A DNA stretch of 64,000 nt from Syntrophomonadaceae bacterium (GCA_018333865.1 JAGXSE010000056.1:1-64000), one strand, 5' to 3'; positions 24,683-35,870 are shown, counted from the first letter of the stretch. A program made the numbers and translations. Notes: a model not told the origin generated them from the letters alone.

Positions 24683-25402
24683 TTAAATTATACCTCTTTC
24701 TTTCAAGCTGACATGCCGGTTATCTCCGATAATGACATGGTCTAACACATCAATACCAAGCAGCTTGCCGGCCTCCCACAGTCTTTTTGTTACTTCTGTA
24801 TCGTCCCGGCTGGGCGCCGGGTCGCCACTTGGATGGTTATGCGCCAAAATAACGGCAGCTGCGCTGCGCTTGATTGGATTCTTAAAGACTTCCCGCGGGT
24901 GCACCAACGAACCGCTCAGATGACCGATGGAAACAGTATCGACAGCCAGCAAGCGGTTTTTTGTGTTTAAACTTAGCACCTTAAAATACTCCCGGTCCAG
25001 CCACCGCAATTCTTCCATCAATAAAACCGCCACATCATCAGGAGATTTAATAAGCGGCTGTTCCCCATGGGAAGCGATGGCAATGCGGCGGCCAAGCTCA
25101 ACAGCCGCTTTGATTTGGGCTGCCTTAGCAAATCCCACTCCCTTGACAGATCTCAAGTCTTCACAAGAAGCCAGGGCTAAATAAGAGAGCCCGCCGGGGC
25201 GGCTGAGAATAGCAGCAGCCAAATCCAACGCGGTTTCCCCTGTTGTGCCGGTTCCTAACAATATCGCCAGCAGTTCCGGGCTAGACAGCCCTTGTGCGCC
25301 CACTGCCACCAGCCTTTCTCTGGGGCGCATATCTTCGGGGAGATCTTTCATGGTATAGCCATATTGCCCCACTTCCTGCCCTTCCTTAACTACCCTGACC
25401 AT
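24683..25402 (-). CDS. radC: RadC family JAB1/MPN protein
   Basis: RadC/YsxA protein of 239 residues. It has an N-terminal helix-hairpin-helix-like region (SPELLAILLGTGT, LRSVKGVGFAKAAQIKAAVELG) and a C-terminal JAMM metalloprotease-like domain with the metal ligands in VILAHNHPSGDPAPSRDD. The biochemical role is uncertain despite the historical DNA-repair name. It sits between maf and mreB, the standard maf-radC-mreBCD order of Firmicutes. Confidence 0.93.
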   Translation of the reverse strand: MVRVVKEGQEVGQYGYTMKDLPEDMRPRERLVAVGAQGLSSPELLAILLGTGTTGETALDLAAAILSRPGGLSYLALASCEDLRSVKGVGFAKAAQIKAAVELGRRIAIASHGEQPLIKSPDDVAVLLMEELRWLDREYFKVLSLNTKNRLLAVDTVSIGHLSGSLVHPREVFKNPIKRSAAAVILAHNHPSGDPAPSRDDTEVTKRLWEAGKLLGIDVLDHVIIGDNRHVSLKERGII

Positions 25403-25421
25403 TTGCCTGTCCCCTTTCTTT

Positions 25422-26003
25422 TTAAAGGACCCGGATGCCGAATTCCCGGAGCAGTACTGCCAGTTTTGTTAAAGGCAAACCAACCACGTTAAAATAACAG
25501 CCGTTTATTTTCTCCACCAAGAGCGCTCCCATGCCTTGAATGCCGTAAGCGCCAGCCTTATCCACCGGCTCACCGGTATTCACATATGCTTCAATTTCCG
25601 CCAAGGACAACTGCCGGAAAGAAACCTCGGTCTCTTGAAATGCCTGGCGGCATCGCCCTGATAACGCGTCCGCCAGAGCAATACCTGTAAACACGTGGTG
25701 GGATTGGCCGTTAAGACACGTCAGCATTTCTACCGCTTTGCCCCTGGAAACCGGCTTGCCCAGAATATCCCCGTTTTTACTGACCACGATCGTATCCGCA
25801 CCTATGACAAGGCCGCCAGATAGGTGTCTTGCAACGGCGGCAGCTTTTCTGAGGGCCAGTTCCTGCACCAAAGCCCCATGGTTTTGGGTCATTTCAGCCG
25901 GCACAGTTTCATCAACCTGACTCGGGATTACTTCAAAAGTCAGTCCGATTTGCCGCAGCAACTGTTCCCGTCTTGGCGAAGCCGAAGCAAGTATTAATCT
26001 CAT
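25422..26003 (-). CDS. maf: Maf-like nucleoside triphosphate pyrophosphatase
   Basis: Maf/HAM1-type house-cleaning pyrophosphatase of 193 residues that hydrolyses modified or non-canonical NTPs (dTTP/UTP class) to monophosphates. Conserved pieces are LILASASPRREQLLRQIG at the N terminus, the SQVDE motif, VIGADTIVV with the catalytic Asp, and EAYVNTGEPVDKAGAYGIQG. It lies 19 bases upstream of radC. Confidence 0.93.
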   Translation of the reverse strand: MRLILASASPRREQLLRQIGLTFEVIPSQVDETVPAEMTQNHGALVQELALRKAAAVARHLSGGLVIGADTIVVSKNGDILGKPVSRGKAVEMLTCLNGQSHHVFTGIALADALSGRCRQAFQETEVSFRQLSLAEIEAYVNTGEPVDKAGAYGIQGMGALLVEKINGCYFNVVGLPLTKLAVLLREFGIRVL

Positions 26004-26096
26004 ACCTGTACCCCTTCAATGACAAAAAGATAACGCCTTGGAAACATAAGCCCCAAAGACGTCTCGTGGATAATAGGACAAATTGGTTGTCCCCAT

Positions 26097-26735
26097 CTAG
26101 TATTTTCCTCTGCGATAGCCTAAGTTAAAGGTCAAAATTTCCAAGTTTACAGACAAATCCACATTGCGGAACTCAATTTCTTCAGGCAGCGTCAAAACCC
26201 GGGGAGCAAAGTTCAGGATAGCCTTTACTCCGGCTTTAACCAGCAAGTTGGCTGTTTCCTGGGCATACTCCGATGGAACAGCAATGATACCGATAACATT
26301 TCCCGCTTGAGAAATAACGTTTTCCATTTCGGAAAGGGGATGAATTTCGATCCCGTTTAACTTATAGCCAATCTTATGGGGGTCGTTGTCGAATATGGCC
26401 AGCACCCGGAACCCTCTGTTGCGGAAGCCGCCATACATTGAAAGAGCAGTCCCCAGATTGCCGGCTCCCACAATTACCACCGGCCAGGAATGGTTTAAAC
26501 CAAGGATTTTCATGATCTGCCGATGTAAATCTTTGGCATTGTACCCTACACCCCGGGTGCCGAATTCTCCGAAATAGGCCAAATCTTTTCGGACCTGGGC
26601 AGGGCTTACGCCAACACCCTCGGCAATCTCATCAGATGAAATAGTCACAACTCCCCTTCTATCCACTTGATCCAGGAAGCGTGAATAGACCGAAAGACGG
26701 ATAATGGTTGCCTCGGGAATCTTCATGGTCTTCAA
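26097..26735 (-). CDS. rex: redox-sensing transcriptional repressor Rex
   Basis: Rex of 212 residues: an N-terminal winged helix (PEATIIRLSVYSRFLDQ, ISSDEIAEGVGVSPAQVRKDLAYFGEFG) and a C-terminal Rossmann domain with the NADH motif VIVGAGNLGTALSMYGGF. It senses the NADH/NAD+ ratio and represses fermentation and energy genes in anaerobes. No candidate Rex site was spotted in front of the neighbouring genes. It lies between folC and maf. Confidence 0.95.
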   Translation of the reverse strand: MKTMKIPEATIIRLSVYSRFLDQVDRRGVVTISSDEIAEGVGVSPAQVRKDLAYFGEFGTRGVGYNAKDLHRQIMKILGLNHSWPVVIVGAGNLGTALSMYGGFRNRGFRVLAIFDNDPHKIGYKLNGIEIHPLSEMENVISQAGNVIGIIAVPSEYAQETANLLVKAGVKAILNFAPRVLTLPEEIEFRNVDLSVNLEILTFNLGYRRGKY

Positions 26736-26809
26736 GGTTTCTCATCCCCCCTTCTTTATCTAAAATACAAAAATCACATTACTATTTTACACTTTAAATT
26801 TAAAATATT

Positions 26810-28156
26810 CTATTTTGTTGCCAAAAAACCTTTTTTTCGCATATTTATTGAATGTTCCAGCTCTCTTTGGATCAGCAATGACCTGATCTCTGCTATGGTG
26901 TAGAAAGAACCGGTGGCACAAACAAGGTCATCAGGGCCAGCCAGGCTGATGGCTTTATTCAGGGCCAGATGGACATCTTCTTCCAAAAAAACAGAAGCAG
27001 TATATCTGCTGGCCATGCGCCCCATTTCCTGCCAATCGCCTGCCCTTGGGCTTAAGGGTTTTGTCACCACCACAAAACGAGCCAAAGGAGCCAAAAGACG
27101 CAAGACTTTTTCTCTTTCCTTGTCAGCCAGCATGCCGATCAACAAAACCAGTTCTTTATGCCGGAAAAACTCTTGCAAAGCCTTTTCTAAAGTTACGGCC
27201 CCGTCATAATTATGAGCAACATCGATAAGGATTGCAGGAGAATGGCCAAAGACCTCCAGTCTGGCGGGCCAGCTGGTATTCGCCAATCCCTCTTTTACTG
27301 CTCCCGCCAAGATGCGGACTCCCTTCCTTTCCAATACCTCAATTGTTAAAACGGCAGTAGCGGCATTGATCAGCTGATGCCTGCCCACCAGGGGCAAAAA
27401 CAGCTCCTGGTATAAACGAGTCGAACCCTTTAAATTAAATAAACAACCGGTGCTGTCAACCTTAATCTCTTCCCAGGCCATCAAGTCGTCAACATGGTAA
27501 AGAAAGGCAGCCTCCTCTTTACACTTTTCCTTGATCGCTGTTAAAGCCTCCGGATGGCGGGCAGCGGTAACTACTAAACCCTCGGACTTAATAATCCCGG
27601 CCTTTACCTGGGCAATTTCCCCGACGGTGTTGCCCAGGTATTCCATGTGGTCCATTCCAACATTGGTAATTACCGCCACCAGAGGGGCAGGGATAATATT
27701 GGTTGAATCGATTGCCCCGCCTAACCCCACCTCTAATACGGCAAAGTCCACCTCTTCCTCTGCAAAATATAATAGAGACAGGGCCGTATTTACCTCAAAC
27801 TCGGTAGGATGTTCGTGTCCTTCTCTTACCATCTGCTCCAGCAAAGGACGGAGCCTTTCAATCAGCGCGGCCACCCGGACTTCAGGAATATCCCGGCCAT
27901 TTATTTTCGTCCTTTCGGTATAGCTATGCAGGTGAGGCGAAGTGAATAGCCCTGTCTTGTAGCCTGCTGACTGCAGAATAGAGGCAATCATCACAGACGT
28001 GGAGCCTTTCCCATTGGTGCCGCCCACATGAATAAACCTTAGCCGGTGATGAGGGTTACCCAACAATCCCATCAGGTGCTCAATTCTGCCCAGGCCAAAA
28101 TTATAGCCGAACTTGGTCAAATCTGTCAGATACTGAATAGCTTCCCGGTAGTCCAC
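26810..28156 (-). CDS. folC: folylpolyglutamate / dihydrofolate synthase
   Basis: Mur-ligase-like enzyme of about 448 residues adding glutamates to folates in the cytoplasm. The ATP loop is HVGGTNGKGSTSVMIAS; later motifs EVGLGGAIDSTN and ILIDVAHNYDGA are typical of FolC. The open frame begins at a TTG (28174), but the GTG at 28156 has GGAAGGGG correctly placed upstream and gives MDYREAIQYL, the usual start. It follows valS closely in the same direction, the common valS-folC pair. Confidence 0.93.
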   Translation of the reverse strand: MDYREAIQYLTDLTKFGYNFGLGRIEHLMGLLGNPHHRLRFIHVGGTNGKGSTSVMIASILQSAGYKTGLFTSPHLHSYTERTKINGRDIPEVRVAALIERLRPLLEQMVREGHEHPTEFEVNTALSLLYFAEEEVDFAVLEVGLGGAIDSTNIIPAPLVAVITNVGMDHMEYLGNTVGEIAQVKAGIIKSEGLVVTAARHPEALTAIKEKCKEEAAFLYHVDDLMAWEEIKVDSTGCLFNLKGSTRLYQELFLPLVGRHQLINAATAVLTIEVLERKGVRILAGAVKEGLANTSWPARLEVFGHSPAILIDVAHNYDGAVTLEKALQEFFRHKELVLLIGMLADKEREKVLRLLAPLARFVVVTKPLSPRAGDWQEMGRMASRYTASVFLEEDVHLALNKAISLAGPDDLVCATGSFYTIAEIRSLLIQRELEHSINMRKKGFLATK

Positions 28157-28197
28157 ATCTATCCCCTTCCACAAAGCCTGGCTACTTACTTATCTCT

Positions 28198-30861
28198 TTA
28201 ATCAGTCGCTTGCAGCCTGGCAATCCGATCCAAAAGAGTTGCCTTTTTAGCCATGTACTCTTGTCTTTTAGCCTCCTCTTTTTCTACAACTTCCTGGGGG
28301 GCCTTGGCAAGGAAACCCTGGTTCTGCAGTTTTCCTTCCGTTCTCTCCAATTCCCTGGCCACCAGATCCAACTCCCTGGTCAGCCGCTTTATTTCTTTAT
28401 CCAGGTCAATTAATCCTACTAACGGCAGGTACACTTCTGCACCGGCCACAACAGCTGCCGCAGCCTGGCCTGGTTTCTCCGCCAGATCCCCAACCTCAAC
28501 CCTGACAGTATCTGCTCCGGCTAGCTGCTTGATATAGCTCATTCCAGCAATTAGCGTTTCTTTAACGGAGGCGTTTTTTGCAACCAAAACCAATTCTACC
28601 CTTTTGCCCGGCATAACACCCGATTCCGCCCGCATATTCCTGGCAGCCCTGATCACATCCATCACCAGTTCCATTTCCTTTTCCAGCACAGGGTCATCCC
28701 AGCTGGCATCTGCTTCTGGCCAGGCAGCAATAGAAATGCTTTCCCCGTCTACCCGCAGGTGATGCCAGATCTCCTCAGTGATAAACGGCATAAACGGATG
28801 CAAAAGCTGCATTGTCCCCGTCAGGATATGGCGCAAAACCATCTGGGCAGTATTTTTGCTCGCTAGAGTTTCCTTGCCATATAACCGCGGTTTAACCAGC
28901 TCTATGTACCAGTCGCAAAACTCGCTCCAGATAAAATCATAGAGGACCCTGGCCGCTTCCCCGATCTCATAGCGCTCCAGCAAAGACGTGGTGTCCCGCA
29001 CCGTCTTTTGATAACGGCAGAAGATCCACCTGTCAGCCAGGCTATACTCCTGCTCCTCTGCTTGAGGGACATACCCGTCCAGGTTCATGATCACAAAACG
29101 GGAAGCGTTCCAGATTTTATTGGTAAAGTTACGGGTACTCTCCAGGCGCTCAAACTGGAAACGCAGGTCATTTCCAGGAGTGTTGCCAGTTACCAGCATG
29201 AACCTTAAGGTGTCCGCCCCAAACTGGTCAATCACCTCAATGGGGTCCACCCCGTTGCCCAGTGATTTAGACATTTTCCGTCCCAGAGCATCCAGCACCA
29301 GACCGTGGATGAACACTTCCCGGAAAGGCACTCCTGGCATGAATTCCAGCCCCATAAAGATCATGCGGGCTACCCAGAAAAAGATGATATCCCGGCCGGT
29401 TACCAGCACGGATGTCGGGTAGAAGTGGCCCAAATCCTTTGTTTCTTCAGGCCATCCCATAGTAGAAAAGGGCCACAGGGCTGAACTAAACCAGGTATCC
29501 AGGACATCCGGGTCCTGCACCAGGTCACTGCTGCCGCAGCCTGCACATCTTTCCACTTCCCCTTCCGAGCAGATCTCCTCCTGGCATGACTGACAGTACC
29601 AAACGGGAATCCGGTGTCCCCACCATAGCTGGCGGGAAATGCACCAGTCTTTGATGTTTTCCAGCCATCCCAGGTATATTTTGGTGAAGCGCCCGGGGAC
29701 AAACTTGATCCGGCCGTCTTTAACGGCCACAATGGCAGGATCAGCCAGGGGGCGCATCCGCACAAACCATTGCTTGGAAACCAGTGGTTCAATTACAGAA
29801 TCACAGCGGTAACAATGACCGATCGAGTGACTTATTTCTTCAGTTAAAAGCAAAAGACCAGCGGCCTGCAAATCGGCCAATACGCGCTGCCTGGCCTCAT
29901 ACCTTTCAAGTCCGGCATACCTGCCGGCTTCTCCGGTCATCACGGCATCCTTGCCCACAACGGTCACATGAGGGAGGTGATGCCTGTTGCCGATTTCGAA
30001 GTCATTTGGATCATGGGCTGGGGTTATTTTCACCGCACCTGTTCCAAAAGCGGGATCCACATATGCATCAGCAATGACCGGGATCTCCCGTTCCATTAAA
30101 GGCAGAATTACTGTCTTGCCAACAAGATGTAGATACCTTTCGTCTTCGGGATGGACTGCAACGGCAGTATCCCCCAGCATAGTTTCCGGCCTCGTAGTCG
30201 CCACGGTAACAAACTGGCCGGGGTTATCCTTTACCGGATACCTGATATGATAGAGATGACTTTCCCGCTCCCGGTGTTCAACTTCAATATCCGAAATTGT
30301 TGTCTGGCATTTGAGACACCAGTTTATGATATAGCTGCCCCGGTAAATTAACCCCTTCCGGTACAGGCGGATAAATACTTCCTTTACGGCCCGGGAACAG
30401 CCTTCATCCATGGTAAAGCGCTCCCTTTGCCAGTCGCAGGATGCCCCTAACAGCCGCAGCTGGCTGGTAATCTTATCTCCATACTGGTGTTTCCAATCCC
30501 ATACCCGTTCCAGGAATTTTTCCCGCCCCAAACTGTGCTTTGAAAGGCCCTCTTTAGCAAGCTGTTCTTCAACTCTGGCCTGGGTAGCTATCCCGGCATG
30601 ATCTGTCCCAGGCAACCACAGGGTATTGTAGCCCTGCATCCGCCGCCAGCGGGTTAAAATGTCCTGCAGGGTATTATCCAAAGCATGTCCCAGGTGCAAG
30701 GAACCGGTTACATTTGGGGGGGGCATGACAATGGAAAAAGGCCGTTTTATTGGATCCGGCAGCTGGTGGAAATAACCCCTTTCCTCCCAAACCCGGTACC
30801 ACTTATTCTCAACCTCTTTTGGATTGTAGGTTGCAGGTATGTCTGTTTTTGCACCAGTCAT
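28198..30861 (-). CDS. valS: valyl-tRNA synthetase
   Basis: Class I synthetase of 887 residues charging tRNA-Val. The HIGH-type motif is in [15 protein letters not shown], the KMSKS motif in [11 protein letters not shown], with the CP1 editing domain between them ([19 protein letters not shown]). Two CxxC pairs in CQSCQEEI and CAGCGSS suggest a zinc knuckle. The C-terminal arm is a coiled coil ([27 protein letters not shown]). The start is ATG 30861 with AGGAGGAAAACC upstream; the longer frame to 30900 is not supported. No T-box leader fits in the 98-base gap upstream. Confidence 0.96.
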   Translation of the reverse strand: MTGAKTDIPATYNPKEVENKWYRVWEERGYFHQLPDPIKRPFSIVMPPPNVTGSLHLGHALDNTLQDILTRWRRMQGYNTLWLPGTDHAGIATQARVEEQLAKEGLSKHSLGREKFLERVWDWKHQYGDKITSQLRLLGASCDWQRERFTMDEGCSRAVKEVFIRLYRKGLIYRGSYIINWCLKCQTTISDIEVEHRERESHLYHIRYPVKDNPGQFVTVATTRPETMLGDTAVAVHPEDERYLHLVGKTVILPLMEREIPVIADAYVDPAFGTGAVKITPAHDPNDFEIGNRHHLPHVTVVGKDAVMTGEAGRYAGLERYEARQRVLADLQAAGLLLLTEEISHSIGHCYRCDSVIEPLVSKQWFVRMRPLADPAIVAVKDGRIKFVPGRFTKIYLGWLENIKDWCISRQLWWGHRIPVWYCQSCQEEICSEGEVERCAGCGSSDLVQDPDVLDTWFSSALWPFSTMGWPEETKDLGHFYPTSVLVTGRDIIFFWVARMIFMGLEFMPGVPFREVFIHGLVLDALGRKMSKSLGNGVDPIEVIDQFGADTLRFMLVTGNTPGNDLRFQFERLESTRNFTNKIWNASRFVIMNLDGYVPQAEEQEYSLADRWIFCRYQKTVRDTTSLLERYEIGEAARVLYDFIWSEFCDWYIELVKPRLYGKETLASKNTAQMVLRHILTGTMQLLHPFMPFITEEIWHHLRVDGESISIAAWPEADASWDDPVLEKEMELVMDVIRAARNMRAESGVMPGKRVELVLVAKNASVKETLIAGMSYIKQLAGADTVRVEVGDLAEKPGQAAAAVVAGAEVYLPLVGLIDLDKEIKRLTRELDLVARELERTEGKLQNQGFLAKAPQEVVEKEEAKRQEYMAKKATLLDRIARLQATD

Positions 30862-30959
30862 GGTTTTCCTCCTGTTCGTTTCAAAATACAGCTTCTCCAC
30901 AATTAAAGCCTTTCCGGAAATAGCCCCCCACCATTTGCCTCGCCGCGAGTATCAACTCT

Positions 30960-31934
30960 TCAATCATAGTCTGCAGCCTCCTTGTCCTCTTTAACAATAA
31001 ACTTGCAGATTTGTTTGATCATAAGAGCTGCTGCCTGATCAGGAGGAAGACTTCTCTTCCTGACCTTGTTTAATGTGGCCTGGTAAAAAACCTCCTCTTT
31101 TTTGATCAATCCTTTTATTCCGGCAGCTACCAGATCTAAGACCTCGGCTTCGGCCCTGTTTTTGCGCAAGACCTCTAAACTGCCAGTTTCCATCAAATAG
31201 CGGCGATGCTTTTCTATTGCTTCCCACAGCTCGGGAGCGCCTTGCCCTGAAACAGATACAGTTGGAATTACAGGCGGGCTCCACTGGCGCTGCCGGGTAA
31301 AATCCAACATGGTTTTTACCTCCCGGATCACCTTTTCCGCCCCATCCAAATCAGCCTTATTCACTGCAAAAACATCTGCTATCTCCATGATTCCCGCTTT
31401 CATGGTTTGAATGATATCACCCAGACCAGGTGTAAGTACGACGACCGTGGTATCAGCCGTATGCATAATCTCCAGCTCAGTTTGTCCGACACCAACTGTT
31501 TCTACCAAGATCAGGTCAAAACCAGCGGCATCCATAAGCTTGACAACCTCTTTGGTTGCCAAAGAGAGGCCTCCCAAACCACCCCTGGACCCCATGCTGC
31601 GGATAAAAACCCCCTCATCCAGCACATGGTCTTGCATCCGGATCCTGTCTCCTAAAAGGGCACCGCCGCTGAAAGGGCTGGTTGGATCAACGGCGATAAT
31701 ACCAACTCGCTTGCCTTGCCGCCTAACTACCTGGGTCAGCTTGTCCACTAAAGAACTCTTTCCTGCTCCAGGCGCACCGGTTATACCAACAACATAAGCC
31801 CTCCCGGTATGAACAAACAGCTCTTGCAAGAGGTCGGCTTTGGCCGCCAGGTTGTTTTCCACCAGGGAAATAGCCTGGGCAAGAGCGCGGCGATTGCCAT
31901 TTTTTACACCTTCTGCTAGCTTCAAAATCTTCAC
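30960..31934 (-). CDS. meaB: MeaB/ArgK-type G3E GTPase (B12 mutase chaperone)
   Basis: P-loop GTPase of 324 residues. Walker [15 protein letters not shown], switch/Walker B DLILVETVGVGQTELEI and the base-specificity NKAD are all visible. The family guards and reloads adenosylcobalamin-dependent mutases such as methylmalonyl-CoA mutase. No mutase is adjacent; the only B12-mutase part in the window is the glutamate mutase E subunit at 57860. It lies upstream of valS in the same direction. Confidence 0.9.
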   Translation of the reverse strand: MKILKLAEGVKNGNRRALAQAISLVENNLAAKADLLQELFVHTGRAYVVGITGAPGAGKSSLVDKLTQVVRRQGKRVGIIAVDPTSPFSGGALLGDRIRMQDHVLDEGVFIRSMGSRGGLGGLSLATKEVVKLMDAAGFDLILVETVGVGQTELEIMHTADTTVVVLTPGLGDIIQTMKAGIMEIADVFAVNKADLDGAEKVIREVKTMLDFTRQRQWSPPVIPTVSVSGQGAPELWEAIEKHRRYLMETGSLEVLRKNRAEAEVLDLVAAGIKGLIKKEEVFYQATLNKVRKRSLPPDQAAALMIKQICKFIVKEDKEAADYD

Positions 31935-32018
31935 TGCTCCTGTTTAAGGATTGATCCGGATATGATTCATTTCGCCTGAAACAAGGCTATTTCCTGGTGT
32001 ATTTTAATTTTTTTATTG

Positions 32019-32196
32019 GCATAGGAAATTATGTTTCTATGGATAATTTCCTATGCCTGGGGGGTTGTAGGGGGGTGTGCCCCCCTACTCTTGCGGGGTG
32101 CTCAGGCCGAAGGCCGCCGAAGGGGCGGCAGCCCCTAGCGGACAAGAAAGGCGACTTCCGATAAATCGCCGAAGGCGATAAAGTCGCCTTTCTTGT
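32019..32196. repeat. three strong hairpins in the meaB/membrane-protein gap
   Basis: The 284-base gap holds GCATAGGAAATTAT paired with ATAATTTCCTATGC (32019-32056), GTAGGGGGG-tgtg-CCCCCCTAC (32067-32088) and a large double hairpin (ACAAGAAAGGCGACTT / AAGTCGCCTTTCTTGT, 32142-32196, enclosing ATCGCC-gaa-GGCGAT). None has a clean T run, so they look like intergenic palindromic repeats more than terminators. Confidence 0.65.
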
Positions 32197-32218
32197 GGCG
32201 TAGAGTCAAACTTCTCCC

Positions 32219-32608
32219 CTAAAAAGCGTCTTTGCGGACAGCATGATAAAGGTTAACCCCGCAAACCCCGGCTGCAGCTGAAAGGCCTGGTGCCATCAAG
32301 AAAACCCGGGTCTCCGGCGGGGGCCATGACTGAGGAGCAGAAACCATCATAAAACCAAGCCAGGCAATCCCCCAAAAACATCCCGTCAGACCACCGTACC
32401 AGGCGCCTTGGCGGCGGGCTGACCAGCCGGCCATAAATCCGCCTACCAAAACAGCCATCCAACCAATGAGTTTTAAATAGCCGGACAGATCTATAAACCT
32501 CTTCTCAGCCGTGACGGCGAGCAAAACCCCAAAACCGCTGCCCAACAGCCAAAACAAAAAACTCCGCCAGATTGCTTTTTTAACCGGTACGGCCATAATC
32601 TTCCCCAT
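32219..32608 (-). CDS. small membrane protein, TIGR04086-like
   Basis: Protein of up to 129 residues with four hydrophobic segments: AIWRSFLFWLLGSGFGVLLAV, LIGWMAVLVGGFMAGWSA, GGLTGCFWGIAWLGFMMV and the last around VFLMAPGLSAAAGVCGVNLY. The GGFMAGWSARRQGAWYGGLTG stretch is typical of small uncharacterised Firmicute membrane proteins of the TIGR04086 kind; this is from memory. The likely start is the internal ATG giving MAVPVKK. Function unknown. It lies alone between structured gaps. Confidence 0.7.
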   Translation of the reverse strand: MGKIMAVPVKKAIWRSFLFWLLGSGFGVLLAVTAEKRFIDLSGYLKLIGWMAVLVGGFMAGWSARRQGAWYGGLTGCFWGIAWLGFMMVSAPQSWPPPETRVFLMAPGLSAAAGVCGVNLYHAVRKDAF

Positions 32609-32732
32609 GTTAAACGCCTCCGCCTCTAAGCATTAAAAACCCATTTAATCCATACGCAAAGGACTGGGAAATATGCTTTGAGAAAGAAGCATGGAAGCTA
32701 TGGCGATCAACACAGGAAAAACGCAAGAAGAT

Positions 32733-33347
32733 CTAGCTTCCGGACACAGTAGCCAATCCTCTGGCAATGAGCATTTCCTCCATAACATCAAGGATGTGCT
32801 CTCTCCCCTGGCCTGTAACGGCCGAGAAGGGTATGCACCGGGCCCCCTCATCAAGTCCTAATCCCTGTCTGATCTGCCGCAAATGGCTAAGCTGTTTCCC
32901 TTTGCTTATTTTGTCAGCTTTGGCTGCAACTACTGTCACCATAAGCCCTTTTTCCCGCATCCACCTGTGGACCAAAAAGTCGTGTTCCATAGGCGGGTGC
33001 CTGATATCTATTAATTGAAAAATGCCGATCAGAAGTCCCCCGGACAAGAGGTAAGTTTGGCTCATCCTACCCAAGGCTTCCCGCTCGGTTTTTGAAACGT
33101 TGGCATACCCATAGCCGGGGAGATCAACCAGATACCAGGCATGGTTAAACCGGTAATAATTGAGGGTCCTGGTCCGCCCCGGCTGGTTGCTGGTGCGGGC
33201 TAAGTTCCTTCTCCCGGCAATACAGTTTACAAATGACGATTTTCCCACATTAGAGCGGCCTACCAAGGCAAATTCCGGCAGGCCGTCAAGGAGGTATTGG
33301 TTTTGATTGACCGCGCTTGTTATGAACTCAGCGTGACAGACGTCCAT
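32733..33347 (-). CDS. engB: ribosome biogenesis GTPase EngB/YsxC
   Basis: TRAFAC GTPase of 204 residues for 50S subunit assembly. G1 is [13 protein letters not shown]3 is [10 protein letters not shown], and G4 is [10 protein letters not shown]. The N-terminal [30 protein letters not shown] is characteristic. It overlaps lon by 28 bases, the usual lon-engB order of Firmicutes. Confidence 0.95.
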   Translation of the reverse strand: MDVCHAEFITSAVNQNQYLLDGLPEFALVGRSNVGKSSFVNCIAGRRNLARTSNQPGRTRTLNYYRFNHAWYLVDLPGYGYANVSKTEREALGRMSQTYLLSGGLLIGIFQLIDIRHPPMEHDFLVHRWMREKGLMVTVVAAKADKISKGKQLSHLRQIRQGLGLDEGARCIPFSAVTGQGREHILDVMEEMLIARGLATVSGS

Positions 33348-35719
33348 TTTGATTCCTCCGGCTGGATCCCTTTTAATAACGGCTCATCGTCAAGCGGATG
33401 CAAGGCCAGGGACAAGACTTCATCCATGTGCTCCACCAGGAAGAACTTGAGCTTCCGTTTAACCTGGGCATCCACGTCTTCCAGATTCTTTTCATTTTCC
33501 TTGGGCAGGATTACTCTTTTTATTCCGGCCCGGTGGGCAGCCAGAACTTTTTCCTTAATGCCTCCTACCGGCAGTACCCGGCCGCGCAAAGTAATTTCCC
33601 CTGTCATTGCCACATCCCGGCGAATTGGGCGGTGGCTCAGAGCAGAAGCCATCGCCGTTGCGATGGTAATCCCGGCGGAAGGCCCATCCTTAGGGATTGC
33701 TCCCTCCGGGACGTGGATATGCATGTCGTTTTTTTCGTGAAAATCTTCCGGAATACCAAGGTCCTTAGCTCTTGCCCTGATGTAGCTGAAGCCGGCATAG
33801 GCTGACTCCTTCATCACATCTCCCAGTTTCCCGGTTAATGTCAGGGAGCCTTTTCCGCGCAATACTGTTGCTTCAACACTTAGTACATCTCCGCCAACTT
33901 CTGTCCAGGCTAACCCGGTGGACACGCCAATTTCATCGGCTGCCTCGGCAACGCCAAACCGAAAACGAGGAATGCCCAGGTATGTTTCTATGCTTTGGGC
34001 GGTGATTTTATTTTCCTTGGTTTTCCCAACTACGATCTCCCTGGCTGTTTTCCTGCAGACCGTTGCTAGCTGGCGTTCCAGGTTCCGCACACCCGATTCC
34101 CGTGTGTATTCCCGGGTAATACGGCGCAGGGCATTTTCCGATATACTTAGTTGCTCCGGCTTTAAGCCGTGCTCATCCAATTGTTTTGACAGCAAGTACC
34201 CGTGGGCAATCCGCACTTTTTCTTCTTCAGTATAGCCAGGGATGTAAATTACCTCCATCCTGTCCAAAAGCGCCCTGGGTATGCTGTACTGGACGTTAGC
34301 AGTGGTAATAAACATTACCTGGGAGAGATCGAAGGGCAGCTCAATGTAATGATCGCTAAAGGAGTTATTTTGTTCCGGGTCTAGCACCTCCAACAGGGCA
34401 GAGGACGGATCCCCGCGGAAATCTGTCCCCAGTTTATCAATCTCGTCCAGTAAAAACACCGGGTTCCGGGTTCCGGCTTGCTTCATCCCCTGGATTATCC
34501 GCCCGGGCATGGCCCCTACATAAGTACGACGGTGACCCCGGATTTCTGCTTCGTCCCGCATTCCCCCCAGGGAAATCCTGACAAATTTCCGCTCAAGTGC
34601 CCGGGCAATTGATTTGGCCAGGGAAGTCTTTCCGACCCCGGGAGGTCCCACAAAGCAAAGAATAGGCCCCTTCATCTTTTTGGCTAACTGCCGGATGGCC
34701 AGATACTCCAGGATTCTATCCTTTACTTCCTTCAAACCATAGTGGTCTTCATCCAGCACTTGTTCAGCTACGATAATATCGAGACGATCCTTGGTCTGTT
34801 TAGCCCAGGGCATGGCCAAAAGCCAGTCCAGGTAATTCCTAACAACTGTAGCCTCGGCTACCACAGGCGGCATTTTCTCTAGCCTCTCCAGCTCTTTTAA
34901 GGCTTTATCTTTAGCTTCCTTCGGCATCCTGGCCTTTTCAATTTTTTCCCGCAGTTCCTCCGTTTCCGCCAACCGTTCGTCTTTCTCGCCTAGTTCCTTT
35001 TGGATTGCTTTTAGCTGTTCCCGCAAGTAGTACTCCTTTTGCGTCTTTTCCATTTGCTTGCGGACTCGCATGTTAATCTTACGTTCAAGTTCGAGGATTT
35101 CCATCTCCTGGGCTAAAATCTTCAATAAAAGCTCTAACCTGACGTTTACTTCGATAGCTTCCAATACTGCTTGCCGGTCAGAAAGCTTGAGAGATAAATG
35201 GGCGGCAATTACATCGGCTAACCGCCCAGGCTCCTCCAGGGTGACAATAGATACCACCGTCTCCGGCGGGATTTTGCGGCTTAACTTTACATACCTTTCA
35301 AATTCATCCACCAGATTTCTGGTTAAGGCTTCGATCTCCACATCCTTTTTAACTGTGTCATGTTCTTCTTCGACCATTACCCTGAAATATGGCTCATGCT
35401 GAACAAAATTTATTACTTTCCCCCTGCGCAGCCCCTCCACAAGAATGCGAATGGTACCTCCCGGCAACTTTAATAGCTGCTTTATTTCTGCCACTGTCCC
35501 CGTATCGAAAATATCTTCTTCCTGGGGTTCGTCTGTTTGAGCTTCTTTTTGCATGGCTAGAAAAATCTCCCGGTTGGAGAGCATTGCCTCATCAATGGCA
35601 ACAACTGAACGCTCCCGGCCCACGTCTAAATGAATCACCATATATGGAAAAACCAAAACTCCTCTTAACGGAAGGAGGGGCAGTTCCCTATTTCTTGTGT
35701 CAGCTTTATTTTCAGTCAT
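33320..35719 (-). CDS. lon: ATP-dependent protease Lon (LonA)
   Basis: Cytoplasmic AAA+ serine protease of 799 residues: N-terminal substrate domain ([19 protein letters not shown]), coiled coil, AAA+ module with Walker [16 protein letters not shown] and Walker [12 protein letters not shown], and the C-terminal protease domain with the catalytic Ser in [17 protein letters not shown] and a Lys about 43 residues later ([16 protein letters not shown]). It is preceded by a sigma-A-like promoter and lies downstream of lonB. Confidence 0.96.
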   Translation of the reverse strand: MTENKADTRNRELPLLPLRGVLVFPYMVIHLDVGRERSVVAIDEAMLSNREIFLAMQKEAQTDEPQEEDIFDTGTVAEIKQLLKLPGGTIRILVEGLRRGKVINFVQHEPYFRVMVEEEHDTVKKDVEIEALTRNLVDEFERYVKLSRKIPPETVVSIVTLEEPGRLADVIAAHLSLKLSDRQAVLEAIEVNVRLELLLKILAQEMEILELERKINMRVRKQMEKTQKEYYLREQLKAIQKELGEKDERLAETEELREKIEKARMPKEAKDKALKELERLEKMPPVVAEATVVRNYLDWLLAMPWAKQTKDRLDIIVAEQVLDEDHYGLKEVKDRILEYLAIRQLAKKMKGPILCFVGPPGVGKTSLAKSIARALERKFVRISLGGMRDEAEIRGHRRTYVGAMPGRIIQGMKQAGTRNPVFLLDEIDKLGTDFRGDPSSALLEVLDPEQNNSFSDHYIELPFDLSQVMFITTANVQYSIPRALLDRMEVIYIPGYTEEEKVRIAHGYLLSKQLDEHGLKPEQLSISENALRRITREYTRESGVRNLERQLATVCRKTAREIVVGKTKENKITAQSIETYLGIPRFRFGVAEAADEIGVSTGLAWTEVGGDVLSVEATVLRGKGSLTLTGKLGDVMKESAYAGFSYIRARAKDLGIPEDFHEKNDMHIHVPEGAIPKDGPSAGITIATAMASALSHRPIRRDVAMTGEITLRGRVLPVGGIKEKVLAAHRAGIKRVILPKENEKNLEDVDAQVKRKLKFFLVEHMDEVLSLALHPLDDEPLLKGIQPEESKWTSVTLSS

Positions 35720-35798
35720 TAACCCACCTCCAACAATTTATGTCGACATCTTATTGTCTTCCAGTATCCACCCAGATATTCTTTCATCACTACCCTTA

Positions 35799-35827
35799 AT
35801 TCTAAGGCAAATAGGATGCGCTCGCAA
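35799..35827 (-). promoter_or_regulatory. sigma-A promoter of lon
   Basis: Minus strand TTGCGA, 17-base spacer, TAGAAT, about 80 bases upstream of lon. No CIRCE or CtsR-type box was seen next to it. Confidence 0.6.
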
Positions 35828-35870
35828 CCTTCATTGCTGACAATTACCTGCTTTAGCCACCTTTTTGCAC

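Noticed and set aside
30862-30959. Possible T-box riboswitch before valS
   Set aside because: The gap is 98 bases, too short for a T-box, and the conserved GGTGGNACCGCG-type element is absent.
35720-35870. Heat-shock operator (CIRCE or CtsR box) in front of lon
   Set aside because: Neither the TTAGCACTC-N9-GAGTGCTAA repeat nor a GGTCAAA tandem repeat is present.
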